Shown here: in pieces, positions 54,526-63,571 of the stretch | How positions within the stretch are numbered: position 1 is the stretch's first letter | Layout: each line of letters starts with the position of its first letter | Assembly (NCBI GenBank): GCA_002702065.1 | Contig: NZXX01000001.1 | Span: forward strand, 620,001 to 684,000 | DNA from: Anaerolineaceae bacterium | GTDB lineage: Bacteria; Chloroflexota; Anaerolineae; Aggregatilineales; Phototrophicaceae | Length of the DNA: 64,000 nucleotides | Reading direction: 5' to 3' | Program-made: the position numbers and the translations under genes | Notes under the pieces: generated by a model | The model's database searches: none | What the model was told of the DNA's origin: nothing | The model's input: only the letters and a program-made list of their open reading frames with translations

Positions 54526-55935
54526 TTATTCGGCCAGTTTGAGGTCGAATTCTTCCACGACCTGACGCAAAATTTCCGTACCGCCGACATTGCTGTTGGT
54601 GGATGTAACCACGGCCAGGTCCGGCGCGAACCGCTCGGCGATGTCGAGGCCGGTTGCCTGCTGTGCCAGTGACAGGGCGGCGGCGGCGCAGGCTATGGCA
54701 TAACGCGGCTGGCTGCTATCCAGCGAATCGTTGGTAAATGTATAACTGGTGTACATCCGCTGTGCCAGTTCCTGAGCTGCCAGGAACATGCCCAGTTGTT
54801 TGGCTGTTTTCTCATCGGCGTCCGGGGCCTGTTGTGCGATAAACGCATCGGCTTCCATAGCGCCCAGCAGCACAGGGGCATATTGATCGCGCAGGTCCCA
54901 CGGGTCAACCTTAAGCGAGCGCGCAAGGTCCTCATAGGCGCGGTCAATCTCGCTGGCGACATTATCCAGCGCCCGGCGCAGCGCACCTTTCCAGGTGGTA
55001 TCCTTGCCATCATTGGCCTGGCCGGTCGCCCAGTTTGCCAGCCCGCGCTGGTCGCTCCAGCTGCTCGGTTCGTTGATCTGGACTTTTTGCTCGGACGAAC
55101 TTTCAACAAAATAATTGTCGAGGTTGGTCACGGCGAAGCCGACAGCCGGCGCTTCATGGCTGATCAGCCAGCGCAGGAACTGGTCTTCGCCAACCCGGTG
55201 ATGACCAAAAGTTTCGCCCTCCGTGGCCAGCAGCAGCAGCGGACCACTGGCCTTGCGCGCCGGGCCTAACACATTGCGCGACCAGTGACCGGCTCCACCC
55301 AGATTATGGATGTTAAAAGATATTTCACTTGAAAGATGATCATTCCGAACAAAAACAGCGATGCTGCGGCCACCAGTCAGCTTGACCTGATAGGGGCCAG
55401 CACCGCCGTTGATCGGCAGCTGACGAATCTGTTGTTCGGCCAGCAGGGTATATTGAATGCCCGCATCGGCCAGCAGCGCCAGCGTCTCGGTATCGACGGC
55501 CATTTCCGGCAGCCAGAAACCAAGCGGTTTGCGGCCAAAACGATGCTCAAACGCCGCTATACCCCAGAGGATCTGCGTACGTTTGTCCCGCCGCCGGGCA
55601 AGCGGCAGGATGGTGTGGTGGTAAGCGGTTGCCAGTGCGTTGCCACGTGTTGGGTTTTCGCCCTCCGGGGCATCGCTGGCAATGATGGTCTGGTAGACCT
55701 GGGGCCGCTGGGCTTCCAGCCAGGCCAGCAGGTACTCCCCAAAACTGAAACTGATACGCTTGAAATTCTCTTCTTCGGCGTTAGGCCGATAACAACTATC
55801 ACTGATCCGGTCGTTCCAGTTTGCGAAGGGTGCTGCCGATGGCTCCTGACCGATTTCTCCGGTGAGGGGGTTGCCGCGCGGCGGTTGACTGAAATGTCCG
55901 TAGACACAGATTGAGTCGCGTTCGATGTTCGACAC
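54526..55935 (-). CDS. GH57 (DUF3536-type) alpha-glucan-active protein
   Basis: A 469-residue cytoplasmic protein. It begins with VYGHFSQPPRGNPLTGEIG, then FANWNDRISDSCYRPN, a signature of GH57 proteins with a DUF3536 C-terminal half; the total is short for that family. The nucleophile motif GFWLPEMAVD (Glu144) is intact. At the acid/base site the sequence is LATEGETFGHH with Glu239 where relatives have Asp (ATDGETFGHH). The C-terminal half is helical. GTG 55935 is supported by GGAG eight bases away. It is next to glgC on the same strand, so it likely acts on glycogen or maltodextrins. Confidence 0.85.
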   Translation of the reverse strand: MSNIERDSICVYGHFSQPPRGNPLTGEIGQEPSAAPFANWNDRISDSCYRPNAEEENFKRISFSFGEYLLAWLEAQRPQVYQTIIASDAPEGENPTRGNALATAYHHTILPLARRRDKRTQILWGIAAFEHRFGRKPLGFWLPEMAVDTETLALLADAGIQYTLLAEQQIRQLPINGGAGPYQVKLTGGRSIAVFVRNDHLSSEISFNIHNLGGAGHWSRNVLGPARKASGPLLLLATEGETFGHHRVGEDQFLRWLISHEAPAVGFAVTNLDNYFVESSSEQKVQINEPSSWSDQRGLANWATGQANDGKDTTWKGALRRALDNVASEIDRAYEDLARSLKVDPWDLRDQYAPVLLGAMEADAFIAQQAPDADEKTAKQLGMFLAAQELAQRMYTSYTFTNDSLDSSQPRYAIACAAAALSLAQQATGLDIAERFAPDLAVVTSTNSNVGGTEILRQVVEEFDLKLAE

Positions 55936-55954
55936 ATCCCGCTCCTTTGATCAA

Positions 55955-57220
55955 TTATTTTTTGGGCGTGTATCCAATGTGTGTGTGATTGGGCACGACT
56001 CGGTCTTTGCTGAACTCACCGAAATCTTCGAGACGCAGGTCGGTTCCCAGAATGACGGAACGGCCTACGGTATAGCCAGCCGGGATATGCGTATTCTTGC
56101 CGATGCAGGTAATGCCCAGATCACCCACATCCTTCACACCCCCGACGCGCGCGTTATGACCAATAACGGCAATTTTGTCGATGACTGCACGTTCTACGAC
56201 CGCGCCTGCCTCGACATAGGTATCAGTCAGCAGGATAGACTCGCGGACCACCGCATTTGGCCCGACATAAACCCCCGGCGACAGCACCGAACGTTCGACG
56301 ATAGCACCTTCGGCAATGATAGAGCCATCCGTGATCAGGCTATCGCGCACTTCCGCCCCGGCATGGATATGAACAGGAGGCCGTTCCTCACTGCGGGTGT
56401 GAATAACCCATGTGCGGTCATTCAGGTTGAGCGAGGGCGGCGATTGCAGCAGGTCCATGTGGGCTTCCCAGTAGGCGTCGATTGTACCGACATCAATCCA
56501 GTAGCCACCATACGGGTAGGCAAACACCCGCATATTTTCGATGATCATACGCGGCAGGATGTCTTTGCCGAAATCATGCGCCGACCCCTTGAGCTGGGTA
56601 TCTTCGTCCAGCATGCGTTCCAGCACACCGTAATTGAAGATGTACACGCCCATACTGGCGAGGTTCCCCGGCGGATTGGCCGGTTTTTCGACAAATTCCC
56701 GTATCGCGTAGTCATCATCGACATCGACGATCCCATAGCGGCTGCCTTCATCCATCGGCACGCGGATGGTCGCAAGCGTAACATCGGCATTTTTCTCACG
56801 GTGGAACTGCAACATGACGTCGTAGTCCATCTCGTAGATATGATCGCCGGAAAGGATGATGACGTAGTCGGGCCGACCCCGGCGCACGAAGTTGATATTC
56901 TGCGCCACCGCATCTGCCGTGCCTGCATACCAGTCCGTATCGTAACGACCTTTGTAGGGCTGGAGGATTTGCACGCCACCGGTAAACGAACGGTCGAGGT
57001 CCCAGGGGCGACCGCGTCCGATATGGTCATTCAGGCTGTGCGGACGATACTGCGTGAGGATCAGCACATCAAAAATATTCGAGTTGACACAATTGCTGAG
57101 GGTAAAATCAATAATCCGGTATTTACCAGCAAACGGTACGGCGGGCTTGGCCCGTTTGGCTGTCAGCACGGCCAGCCGGGTGCCTTCGCCACCTGCGAGA
57201 ATTACAGCTTTGATCTTCAA
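55955..57220 (-). CDS. glgC: Glucose-1-phosphate adenylyltransferase
   Basis: A 421-residue ADP-glucose pyrophosphorylase. The N-terminal nucleotidyltransferase signature [33 protein letters not shown], the GTADAVAQN region, [12 protein letters not shown], and EKP (in [10 protein letters not shown]) are all present. The C-terminal part forms a left-handed beta helix with hexapeptide repeats. It makes ADP-glucose from ATP and glucose 1-phosphate, the committed step of bacterial glycogen synthesis, and is usually allosterically controlled. Its ATG overlaps the glgA stop by four bases. Confidence 0.96.
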   Translation of the reverse strand: MKIKAVILAGGEGTRLAVLTAKRAKPAVPFAGKYRIIDFTLSNCVNSNIFDVLILTQYRPHSLNDHIGRGRPWDLDRSFTGGVQILQPYKGRYDTDWYAGTADAVAQNINFVRRGRPDYVIILSGDHIYEMDYDVMLQFHREKNADVTLATIRVPMDEGSRYGIVDVDDDYAIREFVEKPANPPGNLASMGVYIFNYGVLERMLDEDTQLKGSAHDFGKDILPRMIIENMRVFAYPYGGYWIDVGTIDAYWEAHMDLLQSPPSLNLNDRTWVIHTRSEERPPVHIHAGAEVRDSLITDGSIIAEGAIVERSVLSPGVYVGPNAVVRESILLTDTYVEAGAVVERAVIDKIAVIGHNARVGGVKDVGDLGITCIGKNTHIPAGYTVGRSVILGTDLRLEDFGEFSKDRVVPNHTHIGYTPKK

Positions 57221-58683
57221 GAGGCATTCCCCCTTCTATCGATAAGCGTTTGATATAGATTGATATACTGCCGGGCACTATTGGCCCAACTGAAATCGGT
57301 GCGCATGGCGCGTTCCTGCATCCGCTGCCACGCATCTTTCCGATTACGATACGTATCCAGTGCCCAGCGCAGCGTGTTGTACAGCGCATCGGTTTCGGTC
57401 CAGTTGAAGACGAAGCCGGTGCCGACATCCGCCGGACCGTTGTCGTAATTGGTGACGGTATCGGCCAGCCCGCCGGTTTCGCGTACCAGCGGCAGCGCAC
57501 CATAGCGCATGGCCAGCATCTGACCAATGCCGCATGGCTCGAAGTAGCTGGGCATCAGAAACAGGTCACAACCGGCATAGATGCGCTGTGCCATCTCGGC
57601 GTTGTAACCAATGTGCATCCGGGCGCGCCACTCGAATTCGTCAGCCAGCTGCGACATCTCGTAGTTATAGTGTGCACTACCAGACCCCAACCCCACAAAC
57701 TGCACATCTTCGTCCGCCAGTAACCGGCGCAGGGCCGGGACAACCAGGTCGATGCCTTTTTGCCACTCCAACCGGCTGACCAATCCGATGATCGGCACAT
57801 CCTTACGGATAGGCAGATGGACATTGGCTTGCAGTTCTCGCTTGTTATCGCCGCGCTGCTCGGCGAAGGTGTTGGCGTCATAATGGGCGACGATGCGGGG
57901 GTCCGTGGCCGGGTCGAACTGCTCGGTATCAATGCCGTTGAGGATACCGCATAGATCGCTTACGCGGGTGCGGATCAGCCCGTCGAGGCCGTAACCCATG
58001 TGCGGATATTGAATCTCGACGGCGTAACTGGGACTGACCGTCGTAATCAGGTCGGCATAGGCCAGCCCAATACCCAGCAGATTGTCGCTCTTGTTCTGGT
58101 AAACGAGGTCTGGTTGATGCCGCCCCGGAATGCCAAGCTCGTACATCCAGCCGCCGGCATAATCACCTTGATAGGCGATGTTGTGGATGGTCATCATGGT
58201 GCCGACATTGGCCCAGTTCGGGTCGCCCCGGCTGATGTCGATCAGGAAAGGCAGCAGGCCGGTGTGCCAGTCGTGGGCGTGGAAAATATCCGGGAACCAG
58301 CCGGTACGGACCTTTAGTTCCCACGCAACCGCCATGGCAACCTGACTGAAGAAGATAAAGCGCGGGGTGTCCCAGTCCCAACCACCATAAACTTCGCCTT
58401 CGATGCCAAAGCTGGGCCAGGACTGCACAAAATAGATCGGCACTCCATCGTGTATGGTGGTATGCACATGGACATCGGCGTTGCCGACGGTTCGCGGGAA
58501 CTGAAAGCTGAACAGGTGACTGAGATTATAGCGATGATAATCCAGAAAACCGTACAGCGGCATAATCACACGCGCATCGAGGCCTTGCTGCCGCAGTGCC
58601 TTGGGCAGCGAGCCAACGACATCTGCCAGCCCGCCGGTTTTGGCAAATGGATCTGCTTCTGCGCTGACGAAAAAAATGTTCAT
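57217..58683 (-). CDS. glgA: Glycogen synthase (ADP-glucose)
   Basis: A 488-residue GT5 glycosyltransferase adding glucose from ADP-glucose to the non-reducing end of glycogen. The ADP-glucose-binding motif [16 protein letters not shown] is at the N-terminus, with [10 protein letters not shown], the [15 protein letters not shown] hinge, and the C-terminal [34 protein letters not shown]. It lies first in a glgA-glgC pair with a four-base overlap, so the precursor and polymer-forming enzymes are made together. Confidence 0.97.
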   Translation of the reverse strand: MNIFFVSAEADPFAKTGGLADVVGSLPKALRQQGLDARVIMPLYGFLDYHRYNLSHLFSFQFPRTVGNADVHVHTTIHDGVPIYFVQSWPSFGIEGEVYGGWDWDTPRFIFFSQVAMAVAWELKVRTGWFPDIFHAHDWHTGLLPFLIDISRGDPNWANVGTMMTIHNIAYQGDYAGGWMYELGIPGRHQPDLVYQNKSDNLLGIGLAYADLITTVSPSYAVEIQYPHMGYGLDGLIRTRVSDLCGILNGIDTEQFDPATDPRIVAHYDANTFAEQRGDNKRELQANVHLPIRKDVPIIGLVSRLEWQKGIDLVVPALRRLLADEDVQFVGLGSGSAHYNYEMSQLADEFEWRARMHIGYNAEMAQRIYAGCDLFLMPSYFEPCGIGQMLAMRYGALPLVRETGGLADTVTNYDNGPADVGTGFVFNWTETDALYNTLRWALDTYRNRKDAWQRMQERAMRTDFSWANSARQYINLYQTLIDRRGNAS

Positions 58684-58750
58684 GGTGCTGCCGCTGCTCC
58701 TTATAGACCCCTATAGACCCCTTCTCACTGGTTAATGTAACGCACTCTTT

Positions 58751-60370
58751 TTAAGAATCTGCAAATACTCGATAATCTATATCCGAAAAAATGCGATCCA
58801 CGGCCCAGAATGCGTCGGCCAGTGTGCGGTCCGGCTCTCCAGCTTCGATGCTGGCAGCCAGCCGGTCAAAGCGCTCCTGATGTCGATAGAATTGTTGAAT
58901 AGCGTAACGGCGTTCCCGGCGGGAAATGATGTTGACGGCCCAGTCGCTGCTTTGCATCAGAAGCAGTTCGCGCGCAGCCTGGTTCAGCACCGCACGGGTG
59001 TCCTCATCGGGCGAAGGATTCTGGTTCGCCAGTGTTTCCATGCGTGCTTCGGCAGCATGAATTGGTTCCCATAACCAGCGGGTTTCCGGGTTATCCCAGA
59101 TAAAATGCTTGCCGCCCATCCCCCACGAGCCTTCCGCCAGCGGGATACTGGACTGCGGTGGATGGTCACTGACATATTGACTGCCGGTGGTCAGTTCGAT
59201 TTCGGGCGTGTTGGCCAGGTGACGCAGTACATACCCCAGCCAGCGACTGCCCTCGAACCACCAGTGGCCCAGCAGCCGCATGTCCAGCACGGTGGCGATC
59301 AGGCCATGCTCGCCAGTGTTACGGTTGTAACTGCGGATCATGTCGCCGATCAGATGGGCGAAATGCTCGGCGTGCTGGTCAACCTTGTAGGTGGCCCAGT
59401 CCGGATGGTACAGGTCTTTGTCGTGCGGGTCGATTTTTTCGCCGGTCACGCGCCAGTAATTGAGGCCGCTAGTGCCGGAAATGCGGTTGAATTCGCGGTA
59501 ATCCACATCGCCGGGGTAGCCCATGCGCACCCCCCACACCTGCATACTGCTGCGATCATCCCGACCAATAACCGCCACATCGGAGTCAGCCACACGATAG
59601 GGTTGGAAGGTGGTGGCCTGTGTCGATGGGTTGACGTGGAAAGGCGGCAGGGCATACAGCTGCTTGATCGCGTTGTATGGCCCAAACACATCGCCCGCAG
59701 AAACACCAATCGGCGCACCGCCGGTCAGCATGTGCGGTTCGGAGAAAAAGACTTTGAAGCCTTCCTCTGCCAGAAACGTTTCGATGCCAGGGCGGTAGCC
59801 GCAGGTCGGCAGCCAGATTCCGGTAGGGCGGCGCCCAAAAGCCCGTTCATAACTGCGGACGGCTGTTTTCAGCTGTGCCCGCACCGAACTGTCACGGCCC
59901 AGCAGCGGCAGGTAGGCGTGGGTGGCAGCGCTGGTGATAATTTCCAGATAGCCTTCATCCTGCAAGCGGCGGAAAGCGCCGACAATATCGCGCCCGAAGC
60001 GGTGGATAAAGGCCGACTTGATCTGCTCGTACCAGTTAACATACCAGTCTGCCAGATAATGCATATGCGGGTGTTCGCTGGCACTGTACAGCACCGCATC
60101 CTCTTGAGCCGCCGCAATTTTCTCGTCGAGGTAGTGGCCGAAATTCTCAATATCGCTTTCATCAATCAACTGCTCGACCACCAGCGGAGTCAGGCTGAGT
60201 GTCAGCGAATATTCGACTCCTGCCTCTTTCTGATCGTACAAGATTTGCAGCAGCGGGATGTACGTTTCGCTCAGGACTTCGTAGGTTGTGACTTCGCCGT
60301 AAGGCCCGGACAGACGCAAATAGGGCAGGTGCCCATGCAGTACAAAGGTGAATGCTCCCTGTGCGCTCAC
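58751..60370 (-). CDS. GH57 branching-enzyme-like protein (DUF1957 type), catalytic Glu replaced
   Basis: A 539-residue protein aligned to GH57 1,4-alpha-glucan branching enzymes: N-terminal FVLHGHLPYLR, the WLP..CGYRPG block, GYPGDVDYREF, LDMRLLGHWWFEG and a C-terminal helical DUF1957 domain. In the third conserved region the catalytic Glu (family WLPECAY-type) is Thr189 (GIWLPTCGYRPG), codon ACC at 59806-59804. The acid/base Asp (about 363) of LDMRLLGHWW remains. The start is GTG 60370, which follows GAAGGGAG by seven bases. It lies upstream of glgA-glgC. With the nucleophile lost it may be a non-catalytic glycogen-binding protein. Confidence 0.88.
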   Translation of the reverse strand: MSAQGAFTFVLHGHLPYLRLSGPYGEVTTYEVLSETYIPLLQILYDQKEAGVEYSLTLSLTPLVVEQLIDESDIENFGHYLDEKIAAAQEDAVLYSASEHPHMHYLADWYVNWYEQIKSAFIHRFGRDIVGAFRRLQDEGYLEIITSAATHAYLPLLGRDSSVRAQLKTAVRSYERAFGRRPTGIWLPTCGYRPGIETFLAEEGFKVFFSEPHMLTGGAPIGVSAGDVFGPYNAIKQLYALPPFHVNPSTQATTFQPYRVADSDVAVIGRDDRSSMQVWGVRMGYPGDVDYREFNRISGTSGLNYWRVTGEKIDPHDKDLYHPDWATYKVDQHAEHFAHLIGDMIRSYNRNTGEHGLIATVLDMRLLGHWWFEGSRWLGYVLRHLANTPEIELTTGSQYVSDHPPQSSIPLAEGSWGMGGKHFIWDNPETRWLWEPIHAAEARMETLANQNPSPDEDTRAVLNQAARELLLMQSSDWAVNIISRRERRYAIQQFYRHQERFDRLAASIEAGEPDRTLADAFWAVDRIFSDIDYRVFADS

Positions 60371-60430
60371 GAAATTTCTCCCTTCGGCAAGCACGCAGGA
60401 TTGTAACGATTCGTTGGGCAATGGCGCAAA

Positions 60431-61669
60431 TTATGCGCCGGGGATCACCATCGTGAAGACACTGCCGACATTGGGGGTCGTGCGGACAGTCAGGTAGCCG
60501 TTATGCGCTTCGGCGACTTTGCGTGCGATAAAAAGTCCCTGACCCAAGCCGCGTGGATCGAGCAGTTTGCCAGCCCGTGTACGCGGTTCGCCACGATAGA
60601 AGCGTTCGAAGACATGCGGCAGGTCACGCTCTGAAATACCAACCCCGGTATCCACTACCTGAATGCCAATGCGCGAGTCTTCCTCACGCTGGGCCGTGAC
60701 CAGAATGTGGCCGCCTGATTCTGTATAACGGATGCTGTTTTGCAGGATATGACCGATGGCCCAACGTAACCGCTGGTCATCGCCCGTGATGTACAGGCTT
60801 TTGGCGTTGCGCACCATGATGCCGACGTCCAGCTGGGCGCGGATAATTTCGGGCGACATGCCATTGACGATGTTCCACAGCAGGTCTTCGACGTTCAGAT
60901 GATCCTGCCGGATGCTGAACGCATCAGCGCTCATCTCCGAAATATCGAGCAGCTCGACGATCATGCGATCCAGAATGTCGACGTTGCGGCCAATGGCTTC
61001 GAGGAAACGGCGGTTGGCGGGGGTGCCTTCCGGCTGGCCCAGCACCACTTCGCTCATGCCCTTGATGACGGCCATCGGCGTGCGCAGTTCGTGCGAGATG
61101 GCGGTGATAAACTGATCTTTCAACCGTTCGGACAGCGCGTCGCGCGTCATGTCGCGCAGGACGATCATGGTGCCCAGGCGGTTGTTATCTTTGCCACCGA
61201 CGGCGGCGACCTGTGCCCCCAGAATGCGGTTGTTCACCTGAATGCGGGTTGGTTCGCCGAGTGGGGTCAGTTCCGTATCGAGCGCGGTGACATCGCGGTA
61301 GGCATCAAAGAGCGTGCCCAGTTCACTTTCCCAGAAATTGCGCTGGCTGCCGAGCAGGTTGCGTGCCGCCTGATTAATCAGCACGATGCGGCCCTCGGTA
61401 TCCTGCATGATGATGCCTTCATCAATGCTGGCGAGGATACCATGCAGCCGTTCTGTTTCGGCTTCGCGTTTGCGGGCGATGTGCACCACCTGTTTGTGGC
61501 GGCGCTGGAGGGCCCGGTTTTTCTCGATTTCACTTTGCAGCCGTGACCGCCGGTTGAACGAGGTATACAGACGGCTGAACATGCGTTCAGTCGCTGTGCC
61601 GAGGTTATTCACCCTCGAAAGAATACCCTGGAGTTCCTGCGGGTCGGATTGCGGAGGTTTGGCGCTCAA
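60431..61669 (-). CDS. Soluble PAS-domain sensor histidine kinase
   Basis: A 412-residue kinase with no membrane helix. Residues ~35-70 form a coiled coil, ~75-185 a PAS domain (GIIMQDTEGRIVLINQAARNLLGS), the HisKA box ISHELRTPMAVIKGM carries the phospho-accepting His, and the ATPase lobe has the N box (ILQNSIRYT), VVDTGVGIS (G1), FERFYRGEPRTR (F box) and GLGQGLFIARKVAE (G2). The start is TTG 61669 with AGGA nearby; a stricter start cannot be decided. It follows a REC-only regulator gene by 14 bases, so they form a two-component pair. The signal is unknown. Confidence 0.9.
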   Translation of the reverse strand: MSAKPPQSDPQELQGILSRVNNLGTATERMFSRLYTSFNRRSRLQSEIEKNRALQRRHKQVVHIARKREAETERLHGILASIDEGIIMQDTEGRIVLINQAARNLLGSQRNFWESELGTLFDAYRDVTALDTELTPLGEPTRIQVNNRILGAQVAAVGGKDNNRLGTMIVLRDMTRDALSERLKDQFITAISHELRTPMAVIKGMSEVVLGQPEGTPANRRFLEAIGRNVDILDRMIVELLDISEMSADAFSIRQDHLNVEDLLWNIVNGMSPEIIRAQLDVGIMVRNAKSLYITGDDQRLRWAIGHILQNSIRYTESGGHILVTAQREEDSRIGIQVVDTGVGISERDLPHVFERFYRGEPRTRAGKLLDPRGLGQGLFIARKVAEAHNGYLTVRTTPNVGSVFTMVIPGA

Positions 61670-61683
61670 GCCCGTGTCCTAAT

Positions 61684-62091
61684 CTAGTTCAGCTTATTGT
61701 GAATGACATCATGCAAGATCTGATGCAGTTTGTCAAAATCCGGCAGGGGTTTGTTGATAATCTGATCGACCCCATTACTCAGCATATTATCTTTTTGATC
61801 GGCGTTCAGCGCAAATGCGGTCATCAGGACAATGGGCATGTGCTGCATCGCCTCGACCGTTCGTATCCGCTCTGCCACCTCATTGCCCCGTTTGCCTGGC
61901 ATCCGAATATCCAGCAACGCAAATTCAGGCAGCGGCCCACCGTACTCGCCGGTCTCGACCGTATCCAGCCATTCCCATACCCGTGCGCCACTTTCAAACG
62001 TGAGGGCCTGATATCCCCAGGACTGAAATAAAACAGCGATCAGATTACGAATGTCTTCGTCATCTTCAGCAACAATCCACGTGGATGGCAT
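61684..62091 (-). CDS. Single-domain response regulator (kinase partner)
   Basis: A 135-residue receiver with Asp61 in FALLDIRMPGKRG, the acidic pair in VAEDDED, Thr in LMTAFAL and Lys114 in NKPLPDF. There is no output domain. It is co-transcribed upstream of the soluble histidine kinase, its presumed phosphodonor. It is a close paralogue of the divergent regulator at 62365: both share STW-x-V-x-ED, a long insertion before the phospho-Asp, and KPLP-x-F. Confidence 0.9.
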   Translation of the reverse strand: MPSTWIVAEDDEDIRNLIAVLFQSWGYQALTFESGARVWEWLDTVETGEYGGPLPEFALLDIRMPGKRGNEVAERIRTVEAMQHMPIVLMTAFALNADQKDNMLSNGVDQIINKPLPDFDKLHQILHDVIHNKLN

Positions 62092-62364
62092 GACGGTTTA
62101 CCTCTATGAAACGTGACAGGGTTTCTATATTCAGTATACGCATGGTCCACTTGCTCGACGCATAAGTTTACGGGTTCTAACGAGATTTTCACTTCCTGTT
62201 CTTTATTGGCACAGTGTTTGCGCATAAGATAGAATTCGCATTAGAATATTGAAACAGGCAGGCAGGTTTTGTTAGAAATCTGATATGACTTCGCCATTTT
62301 GCCGGGATCACTCAATTTCATGATAATTAAGTTAGTTGCAGAAACAAAGAACGAGGAGTGAGCA

Positions 62365-62808
62365 TTGTCTACCTGGATGGTCGTCGAAGACGAACCGGAT
62401 ATTTATGAGATCCTTCTGGCCATGTTCGAGATGTGGGGCATCGAGGGCGTGGCATTTGTGGATGGCGAGGAAGCGGTTGCCTGGATCGACGACGTGGATA
62501 ACGGGCGTTTTCGGGGTGAACTGCCAGAGCTGGCGCTGCTGGATATTCGGCTGCCGGGTTCTGTTAGCGGCCCCAAGGTTGGCGAACGTTTACGCAAAAG
62601 CCCGATTCTCGGTGACGTGGCTATTATCCTCAGTACGGCCTACAAGCTGACCACCGAAGAAGAAGCACAGATAATTGAGACGGCTGGCGCCGATAAACTG
62701 CTGTATAAACCGCTGCCAAAGTTCAACGAGCTTCAGAAAGTGCTGGAAACCGCGATTGCCAGCCGACGTGCCAAAGCCGCAGAGAACAACGCAGGCACCA
62801 AGGACTAA
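62365..62808 (+). CDS. Single-domain response regulator (paralogue)
   Basis: A 147-residue receiver with VVEDEPD, Asp60 in LALLDIRLPGSVSG, Thr/Ser in ILSTAYKL and Lys115 in YKPLPKF, then a basic/Ala-rich tail. It is paralogous to the neighbouring regulator at 61684-62091 but divergently transcribed. The start codon is TTG at 62365, supported by GAGGAG seven to eight bases upstream. It precedes a membrane protein gene by 15 bases. Confidence 0.88.
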   Translation: MSTWMVVEDEPDIYEILLAMFEMWGIEGVAFVDGEEAVAWIDDVDNGRFRGELPELALLDIRLPGSVSGPKVGERLRKSPILGDVAIILSTAYKLTTEEEAQIIETAGADKLLYKPLPKFNELQKVLETAIASRRAKAAENNAGTKD

Positions 62809-62823
62809 GGGGACACGTCGTCT

Positions 62824-63567
62824 ATGGAAAATGTCGCCCCATCGGGTGCGCTTGCGCGACGTTCGCGGCAGTGGCTTCAACTGGCATTTGTGATCGTAAC
62901 AGGCGGGGTATTTATGGCCGTCATTGGCCTGGCCCTGATTGCGATCCCGCTGGCTGTCGAGGGCAACCGGGTTTTTGGTTTTTACAATTTTGTACGAACG
63001 CTGTTGTTGATCGGCGGCGTGATCGTGGCGTTTGCTGGTGTCGGGCTGGCGGTGCGTGCTTACCTGACCCGTACAGATAACGACCTCGCCAACGTGGTTG
63101 GGCAGCATCTCAGCCGCTATCTGGGCAACGAATTCTGGTTTATCCGCAATGTCAGCCGCCGTGGGCTGGGTTACATCGACGCCGTGATGATAGGGCCGCC
63201 GGGCGCGCTGGTGTTTCGCATTGTCGATCTCGAAGGGGTGTATGCCAACGAGCGCGGCAACTGGCTGAAGCAGAACCGCGGCGGCGAATGGGTCCCGGCC
63301 AAGCTCAATCCTACTGAAGAAGATATTGTCGATATCAAGGCGCTGCGCGAATATCTGCGATCCCATAATTTACCGGAAGTGCCGGTTTATGGCGTCGTGG
63401 TCTTCATCAAAAATCCGCCGCTGACGCAGATCATGCTTAAAGAACCGACCGTACCTGCTGCTCACCTTAATGAACTGCGGCAGGTGCTGCAAGATAATTA
63501 TCTGGCGCGGGACCGCATTGACCCGGCTCTGGCACGACGGATTGTTAATCTGATTTACGAGACCTAG
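62824..63567 (+). CDS. Membrane protein with NERD-like domain
   Basis: A 247-residue protein. Two membrane helices (about 20-45 and 58-82) precede a cytoplasmic domain in which GQHLSRYLGNEFWFIRNVSRRGLGYIDAVMIGPPGALVFRIVDLEGVY resembles the NERD nuclease-related fold (Asp in YIDAVMIG, E/Q-x-K-like region altered). The usual nuclease catalytic Lys cannot be placed with confidence, so nuclease activity is not claimed. It follows the response regulator and precedes the AddB-like gene; the stops and starts are close, so these may be one operon. Confidence 0.65.
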   Translation: MENVAPSGALARRSRQWLQLAFVIVTGGVFMAVIGLALIAIPLAVEGNRVFGFYNFVRTLLLIGGVIVAFAGVGLAVRAYLTRTDNDLANVVGQHLSRYLGNEFWFIRNVSRRGLGYIDAVMIGPPGALVFRIVDLEGVYANERGNWLKQNRGGEWVPAKLNPTEEDIVDIKALREYLRSHNLPEVPVYGVVVFIKNPPLTQIMLKEPTVPAAHLNELRQVLQDNYLARDRIDPALARRIVNLIYET

Positions 63568-63571
63568 CCTG

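Noticed and set aside
55925..57253. A 442-residue plus-strand frame covering glgC
   Set aside because: glgC motifs on the minus strand are unmistakable; the plus-strand frame is a shadow.
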